Origin: Streptomyces sp. 2114.4
Lineage (GTDB): Bacteria > Actinomycetota > Actinomycetes > Streptomycetales > Streptomycetaceae
Length of the DNA stretch: 64,000 bases
Assembly: GCF_900187385.1 (NCBI RefSeq)
Contig: NZ_FYEY01000001.1
Coordinates: 7,918,165 to 7,982,164 of the forward strand
Direction: 5' to 3'
A program made the position numbers and the translations under genes. Shown here piece after piece: positions 8,734 to 17,745 of this stretch. How positions within the stretch are numbered: position 1 is the stretch's first letter; every line of letters begins with the position of its first letter. A model generated the notes under the pieces. It did not search any database and was not told the origin of the DNA. It saw nothing but the letters and a program-made list of their open reading frames with translations.

Positions 8734-10551
8734 ATGCGGGGTGACAGGCGGCAGATTCAGACGGCCGTCCTCGGCGGCGCGGACTCGGAGGAGCCGTTGA
8801 TGCTGCCGCTGGAGGCGATCGAGCTGGATGCCTTCCGCCGTCGGCACCGGCACGACACTTTCTGGTGCGGTCTGCTACTTGGCGGGTGCGGCACCCAGCT
8901 GACCACGAAGCTCTACATGGACCGCGTCTGCCACTTCGCCCACCACCCGGGCCCGGACGATCAGCCCCACATATGCGGCCGCCGCTCCCGTGGCGTCTCG
9001 AGCGCCGACCACCTCTACGTGAAGTCCGCGGCCGCCGCCTGGCTCCGGGAACGAGACGAACAGGCTGAGATCGGCTTCGGCCAGGCGGACGGGGCGCCGA
9101 TCGGCTCGGTGGTGGACATCGCCTCCCAGGGCTGGTGGCTGCGCGTCCATCTGGACCAGGCGGTGGAGCCTGTATGGGACGACGACGACATCGAACCGGT
9201 ACTCGGCGTGTCCGTGCCGATTAACCGGGACACACTGATCCGCCGCTGGTACGTGCACCGGATCCGGCTGGACAGCGAGGGCACAGCCCGGCGGATCCGT
9301 ATTGGCACGGAAGCTTTTGCGCGCCCCACCGAGTGGTTCGCCCTGGACGAGTGCGAGATCGCCGAGCAGGGACTGTCGACGCCGGCGGTGGAGCGGATTG
9401 TCCGATCCCGCCGCACGGCCCCTCCATTGCGGTGGTCAGCGGGCAGAGCCAGAAAGGCACCAGAGCCGGATGCCCGGGCCCAGGTGCTGCTGCGCCGACT
9501 GACTGATGCGCGCCGGGTCGACTCTGTGGTCGTGGTGACGCGGGTGTGCCGCGAGATCGCCGCCTTAGCCGGGGCGAGCCCGGAAGCCCAGGACCAACTG
9601 CACGCGGCCGTGCGAGACGCGCAGGTGTGGCTGGAGAAGCAGGCCGAGGTTCGCCGTGATTTGTTCGCCCGCTTGGATGAGGTGGTGAGCGCACGGAAGA
9701 CCGCGCCGGTGCGCGAGCTCCTGGTCCGTGTCAACGCGATCGCTGCACACGACCGCACCGAGGCCGAGGACCAGATCGTCGGCGCCGCTGCGGACTTCCT
9801 GTCAGCACAGGCCCGAGGCCAGCACGCCTTGGACGCGCAGCGGGAAGCCGAAGAGGCCGCGGGAAGGATAGCCGCGACGGCGGCGCTCGCGGCTTCGCAC
9901 GAGGTGAGCCGAAACCTTCGCGATCTACGCCGGCAGCCTGCTCGCCACATTTCGGAGGCGACGCTGCGCAGTCAGGTGCAGGCGCTCGTCAAAGCAGCGG
10001 CCGAGGCTGGCAGACACATCACCCCATCGCAGAAGCGGCAGCTCAACCAGTGGAAGAGCCGTGCGGGCATTGGACGAGCCCGCACCTCAGCACCGACTGC
10101 GGTGACCCCCGACATGCACACGGCATCGTCAAAAAAGTCAGCGATCACGATCCCGGTATGGGTGTGGAAGGACCGCTACGGGGGCCTGCACGCGGATATC
10201 AACCAGACCCGCCCGGAAGCATCCGTCCTAGACGTGCCGCTGCCCTTTGACGCGGGACCACTGCAGCGCCTTTACGGCAACCTCACTCGCATGATCGTCG
10301 AACAGGAAGCATCTAAAGTCCCTGTGCACACCAACCGGGCCTCGTTGGCCGTAAGGGTGTGGGAGACGAGCAACGGACAGTTGGATGCCACCCTGACCCG
10401 CCGCAAAGGCGCCACTGTGGCGACCCTGCCGTTACCGGTCGACCTGGAGTGGCTGCGCGAGTGGCATGACAAGGTCGTGGCGCAGATGAAGGACCGCGGC
10501 ATCGCTCAACAGCCATGGGCGAAGCGGAACCCCGCCCGGGGCAAGAACTGA
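8734..10551 (+). CDS. CoiA-like zinc-motif protein with long helical middle
   Basis: 605 residues. The N-terminal about 110 residues carry a Cys/His pattern (FWCGLLLGGCGTQLTTK, DRVCHFAHHPGP, HICGRR) followed by SSADHLYVKSAAAAWL, the arrangement seen in competence CoiA-like and related putative nuclease proteins. The middle (about 230-440) is Ala/Glu/Arg-rich helix, with a basic tail. ATG at 8734 is chosen because GAAGGGGGG lies 3-9 bases upstream. It is intact, in contrast to its neighbours, and sits between CRISPR arrays 3 and 4 with no obvious operon partner. A defence or DNA-processing role is plausible only by context and the CoiA-like head. Confidence 0.65.
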   Translation: MRGDRRQIQTAVLGGADSEEPLMLPLEAIELDAFRRRHRHDTFWCGLLLGGCGTQLTTKLYMDRVCHFAHHPGPDDQPHICGRRSRGVSSADHLYVKSAAAAWLRERDEQAEIGFGQADGAPIGSVVDIASQGWWLRVHLDQAVEPVWDDDDIEPVLGVSVPINRDTLIRRWYVHRIRLDSEGTARRIRIGTEAFARPTEWFALDECEIAEQGLSTPAVERIVRSRRTAPPLRWSAGRARKAPEPDARAQVLLRRLTDARRVDSVVVVTRVCREIAALAGASPEAQDQLHAAVRDAQVWLEKQAEVRRDLFARLDEVVSARKTAPVRELLVRVNAIAAHDRTEAEDQIVGAAADFLSAQARGQHALDAQREAEEAAGRIAATAALAASHEVSRNLRDLRRQPARHISEATLRSQVQALVKAAAEAGRHITPSQKRQLNQWKSRAGIGRARTSAPTAVTPDMHTASSKKSAITIPVWVWKDRYGGLHADINQTRPEASVLDVPLPFDAGPLQRLYGNLTRMIVEQEASKVPVHTNRASLAVRVWETSNGQLDATLTRRKGATVATLPLPVDLEWLREWHDKVVAQMKDRGIAQQPWAKRNPARGKN

Positions 10552-10777
10552 GATAGCGGGCGGCGAGCACAGCACGAACGCGAGGCCTGCGCAAAACTGG
10601 CGCACCGAAGCAGCCGCCGCCCTGGTGGCAGTGGAGCGTCCCGCCCTGGCGAAGCGGCTGGAGCGGCAACCTGCTCCGGTGTTGGCGGCGTGCGGTGCGG
10701 CCGTGACGCGCTGCCGCACCGCAATGTCTGCGCCGGCATCTGGCTAAAGAACTCGCCGTGACCAGTGCGGTGTCCTG
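10552..10777. other. Short spacer region with possible coding remnant
   Basis: Between the CoiA-like gene and array 4. One forward frame reads NARPAQNWRTEAAAALVAVE before a stop near 10746, which looks like decayed coding DNA, but there is no start or recognisable domain. Confidence 0.3.
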
Positions 10778-11477
10778 ATGCTCACCTCCGCCTCCGCGGA
10801 GAACATGAGCGATGACCGAGCGTTCACGCTGCCGCCACCGGCTCACCTCCGCCTCCACGGAGAGCACGATGTCGGCCATCGTCAGGGCCCGCTCGTCAGC
10901 GGCTCACCTCCGCCTCCGCGGAGAGCACCTCACCGCCGAACCCAGTGAGAAGCAGACGCCGGCCCACCTCCGCCTGCGCGGAGAGCACCGGCCATCACCA
11001 TCCGCCTCCCGATGGGCTGGCGGTTCACCTCCGCCTCCGCGGAGAGCACTGATGGCGTTCGCCTCCACGTATACGCCGACGAAGGTTCACCTCCGCCAGC
11101 GCGGAGAGCACCCTTCATGTCCGTCTCCCCTGCGGTTGGCGCGCGGTTCACCTCCGCCAGCGCGGAGAGCACACCCGGGCGCCCCGGCCCACCCAGCAGG
11201 TTTGGGGTTCACCTCCGCCAGCGCGGAGAGCACCGGGACCTCAAGGCGCTCGCCCGCGCCCTCGACGGTTCACCTCCGCCAGCGCGGAGAGCACAGGTAC
11301 GGAGCTGCTTGGCGAACTTGTTGAGGTGGTTCACCTCCGCCAGCGCGGAGAGCACGCGACCTCGTCGAGCGGATCCTCTCGACGTTCCGGTTCACCTCCG
11401 CCAGCGCGGAGAGCACGCCAGGGTGTGCAGGTCGAGGACGCGCAGGTCCGGTTCACCTCCGCCAGCGCGGAGAGCAC
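10778..11477 (-). CRISPR. CRISPR array 4 (12 repeats)
   Basis: Repeats at 10778, 10839, 10900, 10960, 11021, 11083, 11144, 11205, 11266, 11327, 11388 and 11449. The left five are mixed and partly decayed (mostly loop GGAG); the seven leader-proximal repeats are uniform with loop GCTG and a GAACC 3' end. The leader begins directly after at 11478. Confidence 0.95.
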
Positions 11478-11560
11478 CCTTCGCGACCTGCGCCGTTAGG
11501 AGCGTTTTGCCAATTCGTGATTCAAGGAACGCCGGTCATGCACCCGCCTGAATCTATCGG
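11478..11560 (-). promoter_or_regulatory. CRISPR leader copy 3 (distal part missing)
   Basis: Shares the first 80 or so bases of the common leader (CCTTCGCGACCTGCGCCGTT onward to CCTGAATCTATCGGG) but then departs into unrelated sequence before array 5, so the leader-distal half has been replaced. Confidence 0.8.
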
Positions 11561-11596
11561 GCAGCTCGACGATGCCGACGCCGGGCAGACCATGAT

Positions 11597-12229
11597 CGGC
11601 TCACCTCCGCAGGCGCGGGGAGCCGACTCGGCTCCTGGCCGTGCGGGCGGGGTTCGAGGGACCATCCCACGGGCGCGGAGAGCACGCCGGGTCGATGGCC
11701 ATCACGTCGTAGCGGGCCGGCCCACCTCCGCCTGCGCGAAGAGCAGCGGCCCGCAGGAAGTCGTACAACCAAACCTCCGGTTCACCTCCGCCTCCGCGGA
11801 GAACACGGGCGTACCGCCACGCTGCTGCTGGACGGGGCGGCCCATCTCCGCCTCCGCAGAGAACACCCGCGACACCTTGCCGGATCTGCCCGACCGTCGG
11901 CTCACCTCCGCCTCCCGGGAGCACGACTCGATGCCGAACAGCGCGGCGGCCCTCGGCGCCCCATCTCCGCCTGCGCGGAGAGCACCGGCCCCACGTAGCA
12001 GTCCCGCATGGTGATGTCGGCTCACCTCCGCCTGCACGGAGAGCACCCCAGAGCCTCCGCCGGAACACCCCAGAGGGTCGGCTCACCTCCGCCTCCGCGG
12101 AGAGCACCGTACGTGCGGCCCGATGTCCTCGACGTAGAACGGCTCACCTCCGCCTGCGCGGAGAACACGTCTCTATGTGCCCGGAGGTGACCCCCGGAGA
12201 AGGCTCACCTCCGCCTGCGCGGAGAGCAC
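11597..12229 (-). CRISPR. CRISPR array 5 (11 repeats, many decayed)
   Basis: Repeats near 11597, 11658, 11718, 11778, 11838, 11898, 11957, 12018, 12079, 12140 and 12201. Most carry substitutions in the stem. The one at 11658 belongs to the other Streptomyces repeat style (GGGACCATCCC, plus-strand sense), showing mixed ancestry inside one array. The last spacer runs into the leader at about 12255 without a closing repeat, so the leader-proximal repeat was deleted. Confidence 0.88.
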
Positions 12230-12254
12230 TCCAACAGCCCCCACAGCAGGGCGA

Positions 12255-12375
12255 ACTTTCGCGACCTGCGCCGTTAGGAGCGCTTTGCCAATTGGTGATT
12301 CAAGGAACGCCAGTCATCCACCCGCCTGAATCTACCGGGCCACACTGTTCCCCGCAGGCACTAACTGACCAGGAT
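12255..12375 (-). promoter_or_regulatory. CRISPR leader copy 4
   Basis: Common leader block (TTCGCGACCTGCGCCGTTAG, GCTTTGCCAATTGGTGATTC, CGCCTGAATCTACCG), joined to array 5 without an intact repeat. Confidence 0.78.
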
Positions 12376-12526
12376 CAACCCATCTCCACCTGCACGAAGA
12401 GCACATCCTCTGGCCCCGCGTCGTCGGCGACTGCTCCGGCTCACCTCCGCCTCCGCGGAGAGCACCCGCGGGCTCCTCGTTTCTCTACGCCTGCGGCCGG
12501 CTCACCTCCGCCTCCGCGGAGAGCAC
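12376..12526 (-). CRISPR. CRISPR array 6 (3 repeats)
   Basis: A decayed repeat at 12376 and clean repeats (loop GGAG) at 12437 and 12498, flanked on the right by a leader at 12527. Confidence 0.88.
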
Positions 12527-12647
12527 CCCTTCGCGACCTGCACCGTTAGAAGCGCTTTGCCAATTCGTGATTCAAGGAACGCCGGTCATCCACCCGCCTG
12601 AATCTACCGGGCCCCACGGCCCCTCGCAGGCACTGCCCGGCCGGGAA
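12527..12647 (-). promoter_or_regulatory. CRISPR leader copy 5
   Basis: Common leader with the variant GACCTGCACCGTTAGAAGCG. The same GTTAGAAGCGCTTTGCC spelling recurs in the IS-truncated leader at 22760, so these two copies are closest relatives. Confidence 0.8.
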
Positions 12648-13004
12648 CGACCCACCTCCGCTCGCGCGGCGAGGACAGCTCGGCGAACTGCATGTCCCGC
12701 TGCGTGAACGGTTCGCCTCCGCCTGCGCGGAGCGGACGTCATCGTCGATCAGTGGTTGCTGGACGAGAACGGTTCACCCCCGCTCGCGCGGCGAGGACAA
12801 GCGCCGTGACGGCTACCGCTGCACCATGATCGGTTCACCTCCGCTCGCGCGGAGAGCACGTCCGGATATCGCCGCTGACCAGGAATGGCTGCCGGCTCAC
12901 CTCCGCCTGCGCGGAGAGCACCCGGTAGCGACCGGGACGCGCCAATCGACGAGACCGTGGACCGGTTCACGAAGAAGACCGGCGGTTCACCTCCGCTCGC
13001 GCGG
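12648..13004 (-). CRISPR. CRISPR array 7 (6 repeats, no leader)
   Basis: Repeats at 12648, 12709, 12770, 12831, 12893 and a truncated one at 12983. Most have loop GCGA and a GTCCTCGCCGC start (crRNA sense), a variant distinct from arrays 1 and 2. Instead of a leader, the toxin-antitoxin promoter follows, so the leader-proximal end is gone. Confidence 0.88.
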
Positions 13005-13063
13005 GTGCGCTGCACGTTTCTGCCCGGCTCATCTTCCCGGAGGCGCCGCCACTGTAAAGCCTC

Positions 13064-13078
13064 TATAGTCTACCTATG
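13064..13078 (+). promoter_or_regulatory. -10 box giving a leaderless antitoxin mRNA
   Basis: TATAGT at 13064-13069 ends six bases before the ATG at 13076, and no Shine-Dalgarno sequence precedes that ATG. Transcription would start at or next to the A of the start codon, a common leaderless arrangement in actinobacteria. No convincing -35 element is seen. Confidence 0.5.
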
Positions 13079-13360
13079 GCCTCGACGACGATCCAGGTAC
13101 AGCGGGAGACCCGCGATCACCTTGCCGAGCTCGCCAAGGAGCGCGGCGTGAGCATCGGCCAGCTGGTCGAAGCGCTCGCCGCCCAGCAGCCGACGGCAGC
13201 CCAGCGGGCAGAGCGGCTGGCCGCCGACCGGGAGGTCGTACGCCGCATGATGGGCGTGGACATCCCCGAGGAGGAGTTCGAGCAAGCCCCCGACGTGCTC
13301 GGCAACATCTACAAGATCGCCGCTGAGAAAGTCAGGGCCGCCCGGGGCACCGCAGCGTGA
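13076..13360 (+). CDS. Ribbon-helix-helix type antitoxin
   Basis: 94 residues. The N-terminal TTIQVQRETRDHLAELAKER is a beta strand plus helix typical of RHH/VapB-like DNA-binding antitoxins, followed by a helical acidic C-terminus for toxin binding. The stop overlaps the GTG of the PIN-like gene by the GTGA arrangement, so the pair is translationally coupled. It likely represses its own promoter and neutralises the downstream toxin. It lies between CRISPR arrays 7 and 8. Confidence 0.72.
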   Translation: MASTTIQVQRETRDHLAELAKERGVSIGQLVEALAAQQPTAAQRAERLAADREVVRRMMGVDIPEEEFEQAPDVLGNIYKIAAEKVRAARGTAA

Positions 13361-13755
13361 TCATCCTCGACACCAGCGCCGTCAGGGCACTCGCCGGCGG
13401 CCACAAAACGCTGAACCTCCTGGCCGGCAACATGGCAAACACTCCCGGCGAACACCTCAGCATCCCCGCCCTTTGCCTGATGCAGGCCGAATCCGGTGAA
13501 GAGAACCTCTCGCAGCGCGTCCTTGCCTTCTCCTCCGTGGCCGTCGACAGCCTCGACACCATGGCCGCCGTCAGCGTCGGAACCATGATCCGCGACGGCT
13601 ACGGCGGCCCCGACACCTGCCACGCCCTGTACTGCGCACTGCCACGCCCCGAGTTTACCGGCATGTCGATCCTGCTGACCGGCAACGAGGACGCCTACCC
13701 GCCCGGCGTGGTCACCGTCGACATCGACTCACCCGGAATGCTGGGCTTCCACTGA
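13357..13755 (+). CDS. PIN-domain-like toxin (VapC type)
   Basis: 132 residues starting VIILDTSAVRALAGG, the first acidic strand of a PIN domain. A conserved acidic position follows in LMQAESGEEN, a third in GYGGPDTCHALYCA and an LTGNEDAYP segment near the end, together the acidic pattern that binds the catalytic metal in PIN RNases. Family members cleave RNA and are held by the partner antitoxin, here the overlapping upstream gene. Similarity is moderate, so the exact VapC class is unsure. Confidence 0.65.
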   Translation: MIILDTSAVRALAGGHKTLNLLAGNMANTPGEHLSIPALCLMQAESGEENLSQRVLAFSSVAVDSLDTMAAVSVGTMIRDGYGGPDTCHALYCALPRPEFTGMSILLTGNEDAYPPGVVTVDIDSPGMLGFH

Positions 13756-13980
13756 CCGGACAACGCCAAGATCGACATATCCGGCGGACCCCCCAGATCG
13801 ACCACTGGCCACGCGGCGCGGACACGCGGTGCCCGCCACTGCGCCGCCGAACCAACGTGGCGCTGTGTCGTTTCCACATAGTGGCGCCCCGCCCTGACGA
13901 ACGGGCGAGAACACGGAACTCGGGACCCGAGGACACAGAGTACCGACAGCGATGCCCGAAGTGCCGCCACGCCATGCTTC
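13756..13980. other. Gap without recognised gene
   Basis: About 225 bases between the toxin gene and array 8. It includes a short inverted pair TGGCGC...GTGGCGCC but no ORF with credible coding features. Confidence 0.4.
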
Positions 13981-14253
13981 AGCTTCACCTCCGCCTGCGC
14001 GGAGAAGACGGCTACAACGGCGGGTTCCGCCGCGGCATGCGCGGCCCACCTCCGCCGGTGCGGCGAACACGCCGGAGCCCATCCGCAGCTGCTCGGGGAC
14101 TGCGGTTCACCTCCGCTCGCGCGGAGAGGACCGAAGCTCCGCGTCCATCCCGAACCCTGGGGCCGTTTCACCTCCGCCTGCGCGGAGAGCACAGCAGTGA
14201 CCGCTGAGGGACGACTCCCCAGACCGGCCCACCTTCGCCTCCGCGGAGAGCAC
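13981..14253 (-). CRISPR. CRISPR array 8 (5 repeats, no leader)
   Basis: Repeats at 13981, 14042, 14103, 14164 and 14225 with period 61; loops differ between repeats (GCAG, GCGA, GGAG) and several carry changes. On the right an IS5-type transposase fragment replaces the leader. Confidence 0.85.
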
Positions 14254-14310
14254 AGGGTGGGCGCCGCCTTAGACCATGTCCTACGTGGTGAGGCGGTCGT
14301 TGGTCTGCGT

Positions 14311-14472
14311 ATGGGGCGGGGTACGTGGAGTTGGATTGTTCCGGATGGGCTGTGGGAGATCGCGAAGCCGCTGATCCCTCCGTCAAAGATGCGGCCGCAG
14401 GGTGGCGGTACGCAGAACACGCCTGATGAGACGCTGTTCGCGGCCATCCTCTACGTTCTGGTCAGCGGTTGA
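14311..14472 (+). pseudogene. IS5-family transposase, N-terminal fragment
   Basis: Encodes MGRGTWSWIVPDGLWEIAKP, PSKMRPQGGGTQNTPDET and LFAAILYVLVSG, the start of a Streptomyces IS5-group transposase. It stops where the IS1182-like element begins; the remainder of the gene is not seen beyond that element, so a deletion followed the insertion. Confidence 0.8.
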
Positions 14473-14473
14473 A

Positions 14474-15838
14474 GTTCCCCCCTCGGCTTGGACACCTGGA
14501 CACTGGGACGTGTGAGCCCAGGGAGAGCAGTGCCAGGGTTTCCACGGCGGGCTGGTCACGCCGCGCGGACAGGTCAGGGTGCGGGCCTGCCAGTCGATGT
14601 GGAAGTCCTCTTTGGCGAAACCCGATCGTTCGGAGGCGCGGGGGTCGTCGCGGACCGGGCGGAGCAGTCTGATGCCCCACTGCTGTTCGGTGCGGTGGAT
14701 GCTGTCCGGGGTGACGTAGCCACCGTCGACGACGTGCTCTGTCGGCTGGAAGCCCTGCGTGGTCAGGCCCTGATGGATGCGGTCGAGAGCATCGATGTCC
14801 TGTTCCGGCGCCGGCCGGGCCACGACCTGCACGATCACGTTCGGGCCAGGGCTGTCGCAGGGTTTCGCACTGGTGGTCGCGGTAGCCGATCCAGTCGCGC
14901 TGTCCGGCTGCTGTGACCTTCTGGCTGTAACGGGCCTCGGGATCATGCGGGGTGACGATCTCTATACTTGACCACGGCACTCGTGCCGAGGCGGGATCAG
15001 GCCGGCCGTCTGCCTTGGTCTTGCCGGTGTTCCTCTGCTCGGTTGCCCGTCGGCTGGCCCGGTCGCGAGTGGACTTCGGTCCACGCCAGCGCAGTTGGCC
15101 ATCGCCGTCGTACCAGTACTGCTGAACCCAGACCTGCCGCAGTACCTGCACGGCGGGCAGGTCCCGCAGTCCGGGCGGTGCGTCGTCCCGGTAGACGGCC
15201 CGCAGAATGTGCATGCCGTCCTCGCCGACCTTCAGGACGTAGGCGATAAGCGCGTCCCCGCCGCGAGGCAGCCGGTCATAACGCACCGGCCGGCCATAGC
15301 GGTCTGCCCAGTCCTGGGTGACGAGCCGGGCCAGTCATTCCTCGCCGTGCTCCGCGAGTTCCTCCAGCGCGGTCCGCAGGGTATCGGCGACCAACTCTCC
15401 CCGGTTCAGGCGACGGACCGCGGCGAGCACATGGGTGGAGTCCGTCCGCACCCGGGCGCGGCGTTTGACCAGCCCAGCCGCCACAAGATGGTCGACCATC
15501 ACGGCCAGCAGGCGGTCGGCTCGGTCTCCCTGGGCCATCCGGTCCCTGAACTCGCTGAGTACTGAGAAGTCGAACCCCGGATCGTCCAGCTCCAGGCCCA
15601 GGCAGTACTTCCAATCAAGGCGGCACCGCACGGCGTCAGCGGCCTGTCGGTCGGTCAGGTTCTCGCCGTACTGCAGCACGGACACCAACGCGAGCCGGGC
15701 CGGCGTCAGCCCCTTTCTCCCGTCAGCCGGATACCAGTCCGCGAAGTCCTCATCGATGAACAGTTCATCCAGCCGGTCGCGCACCCACATCGTGGCGGTG
15801 CCTCGCGGATTGCTCGCCCGAGCCATCCGCACCGTCAA
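14474..15838 (-). pseudogene. IS1182-family transposase, disrupted
   Basis: The N-terminal part (MTVRMARASNPRGTATMWVR, DELFIDEDFADWYP, YGENLTDRQAADAVRCRLDW, FDFSVLSEFRDRM) is characteristic of IS1182-group DDE transposases. A TGA at 15335 replaces the expected Trp codon (GEE-stop-LARLVTQDWADRYG). After about 190 more residues a frameshift near 14890 leads into HVVDGGYVTPDSI and GIRLLRPVRDD, and the C-terminal end is cut at 14474 beside the IS5 fragment. The element is therefore inactive. Confidence 0.8.
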
Positions 15839-16105
15839 GGGCGAGACCCCCCGTACCCCGAGCCCATCGCCATAGCGGCCCTCCGACTGCTCGATCCGCC
15901 CCGCTCAGACAAGCGCAGCACACCGGCCCCAAGCAAGGACGGAAGACCGCACAGCTTCACCCCACCGAGCGAAGATCACCAACAGCATCCGGAAGTTGAG
16001 CCAGAACCACTAGACATCAACGAAGCCAGATAGCCTTGGCCGCCGGTGACGTGATCACGCTAACGGGAAGGCACGCGGATGGCGGATATCAACGAGGAGG
16101 GGCAG

Positions 16106-17140
16106 ATGGCCGCCTCCCTCGACGAAGGCCACCTAGCCGCGTATTACGCGCACCCTCCGCAGGCCACGCCTGCCCCGGAGGTCAAGCCCGACCCCGAGAT
16201 GGTGAAGGAGCTCTACGCCAACTCCAGCCGCGTCCTGGACGGCCTTGTCGTCCGGGGCCGGATGGATGAGGGCAACGAGGTGTCCGCGATCACCTGCCCC
16301 GACTGCTGGGCCAAGGGGCTGCGATCGGTGTGTGCGGCGCGCCATCGCTGGCAGATGGACGAGGTCGAGGACTCCGTTTTGGCCAACGCGCTCGGGGTGA
16401 TGGACCAGCGGCTCCAGGCAGCCGGCTGGCTCAAGCTGGAAGAGGCTCCGGGACAGAGTGTCTCACTGGCCGCGGAGGGTGGTGCCGGGCACCGCGTCCA
16501 GGCCTCGCTGGTCCCCGGTCAGCGTCGGCTCGTTGTCGAGGTCACCGCGCCCCATGATCAACGGACGCGGGACCTTCTGCCGGCCAGCGGGGGCGCGCTG
16601 TCGGAGGAACCCCAGCACCACAGCGACGTACGAGAGCTCAGCAGCCGCTACGGCTCGACTACCTCGATGACGAGCTCGTCCGGGGAATCAGCGGAACTGC
16701 GGGCGCAGATGGACGCGTTCGTGCGAGGTGAAGGGGATCCGCAGGCACTGGTCGAGGCCGCGCAGGAGGCGGAGCTGCTGCTCCCCCTGCTCGGCGAGGG
16801 CGCGGTGTGGAGCGGGGAGATCGAGGACATCCGCTGGCTGTTCGCCTTCACTAGCACCCGCGAGATGCACGCCTTCCTGCAGCAGAAATGGGAGGCCGCC
16901 AGGCCAGGCGAACTACCTGCCGAGCTGGCCCGGCACGCGCGCTACCTGTGCGTGAGCGGCGAGGAGCTGCTGCACGAGCTGCTTCCTGCGCTGGTGGGGC
17001 GGGACCGGGTCCCGATGGGGGTCGTCGTGGACGTGACCTCCGAACTGCGCGCCTTCCTGCCACCGGTGTCCGGGATCGTGCCGGATGAGATTGCGCTCGA
17101 TAAACAATCCGTCGTCAACGGGGAGGTGGCCGCGTCGTGA
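16106..17140 (+). CDS. SseB-like protein of a type VII toxin operon
   Basis: About 344 residues. The C-terminal 150 (EAELLLPLLGEGAVW, FAFTSTREMHAFLQQKW, LPALVGRDRVPMGVVVDVTS) resemble the SseB N-terminal domain common in Streptomyces type VII secretion-associated genes. The N-terminal half has a CPDCWAKGL motif and may bind DNA or metal; unassigned. ATG at 16106 has the strong site GAGGAGG; an in-frame ATG at 16079 with GGGAAGG is possible. The stop overlaps the GTG of the next gene, so the four genes 16106-20986 form one operon. Confidence 0.62.
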   Translation: MAASLDEGHLAAYYAHPPQATPAPEVKPDPEMVKELYANSSRVLDGLVVRGRMDEGNEVSAITCPDCWAKGLRSVCAARHRWQMDEVEDSVLANALGVMDQRLQAAGWLKLEEAPGQSVSLAAEGGAGHRVQASLVPGQRRLVVEVTAPHDQRTRDLLPASGGALSEEPQHHSDVRELSSRYGSTTSMTSSSGESAELRAQMDAFVRGEGDPQALVEAAQEAELLLPLLGEGAVWSGEIEDIRWLFAFTSTREMHAFLQQKWEAARPGELPAELARHARYLCVSGEELLHELLPALVGRDRVPMGVVVDVTSELRAFLPPVSGIVPDEIALDKQSVVNGEVAAS

Positions 17141-17745
17141 GTGGTGGGGGTTTCGGGGTCGATCCGCAGATCCTGAAGCAGGTGTCCAAGGGCATCAACG
17201 ATGCGCTGGACGAGCTGAAGAAGATCACGGATGCGACTGAGGCGACCACGGGTCAGGGCTTCTCCGATCTGTCGGTGTCGCCGACCGTGATGGGGCACTC
17301 CGATGCTTCTCAGTGGCTGGACGACTTCGCCAGGCGTTGGGGCTGGGAGGTCCAGGCGCTCCTGGACGAGGGCGACGACGTGGCCGGGACGTTGGATCTG
17401 AACGCGGGCTACTACCAGGAGGCGGAAGAGTACGGCACGGGCGTCCTCAAGGACGTGGTGCTGTCCGCGACTGCGGACCCGACGCTGACCTCGGAGAAGG
17501 CGGAGAAGATGTCCTGGAGCCAGGTGGGCGGCAAGATCGAGGACGCCTACACCCCCGACTACTCCATGGACAGTTTCCAGGACGCTGCCAAGGAGAGCCG
17601 GAAGAACCTCTCCCACACCTGGACGGACGTCACGGAGACCGGAGTGGCCGGGGGCCACATCCGGGTGGCGAAGGCCGTCGTCTCCGCACCCTTCAGCGGT
17701 GACGACGACGGGCACGACGCCGGCACTTCGGCGAAGGAGAAGTGA
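17137..17745 (+). CDS. Type VII (ESX-like) small partner protein
   Basis: 202 residues, no signal peptide. The N-terminus DPQILKQVSKGINDALDELK is an amphipathic helix like those of WXG100/ESX-type proteins; a second helical segment contains WLDDFARRWGWEVQAL. It starts GTG at 17137, overlapping the previous stop, and its TGA overlaps the ATG of the toxin gene. By position it is probably a co-secreted partner or chaperone of the toxin. No catalytic motif is seen. Confidence 0.55.
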   Translation: MSGGGFGVDPQILKQVSKGINDALDELKKITDATEATTGQGFSDLSVSPTVMGHSDASQWLDDFARRWGWEVQALLDEGDDVAGTLDLNAGYYQEAEEYGTGVLKDVVLSATADPTLTSEKAEKMSWSQVGGKIEDAYTPDYSMDSFQDAAKESRKNLSHTWTDVTETGVAGGHIRVAKAVVSAPFSGDDDGHDAGTSAKEK

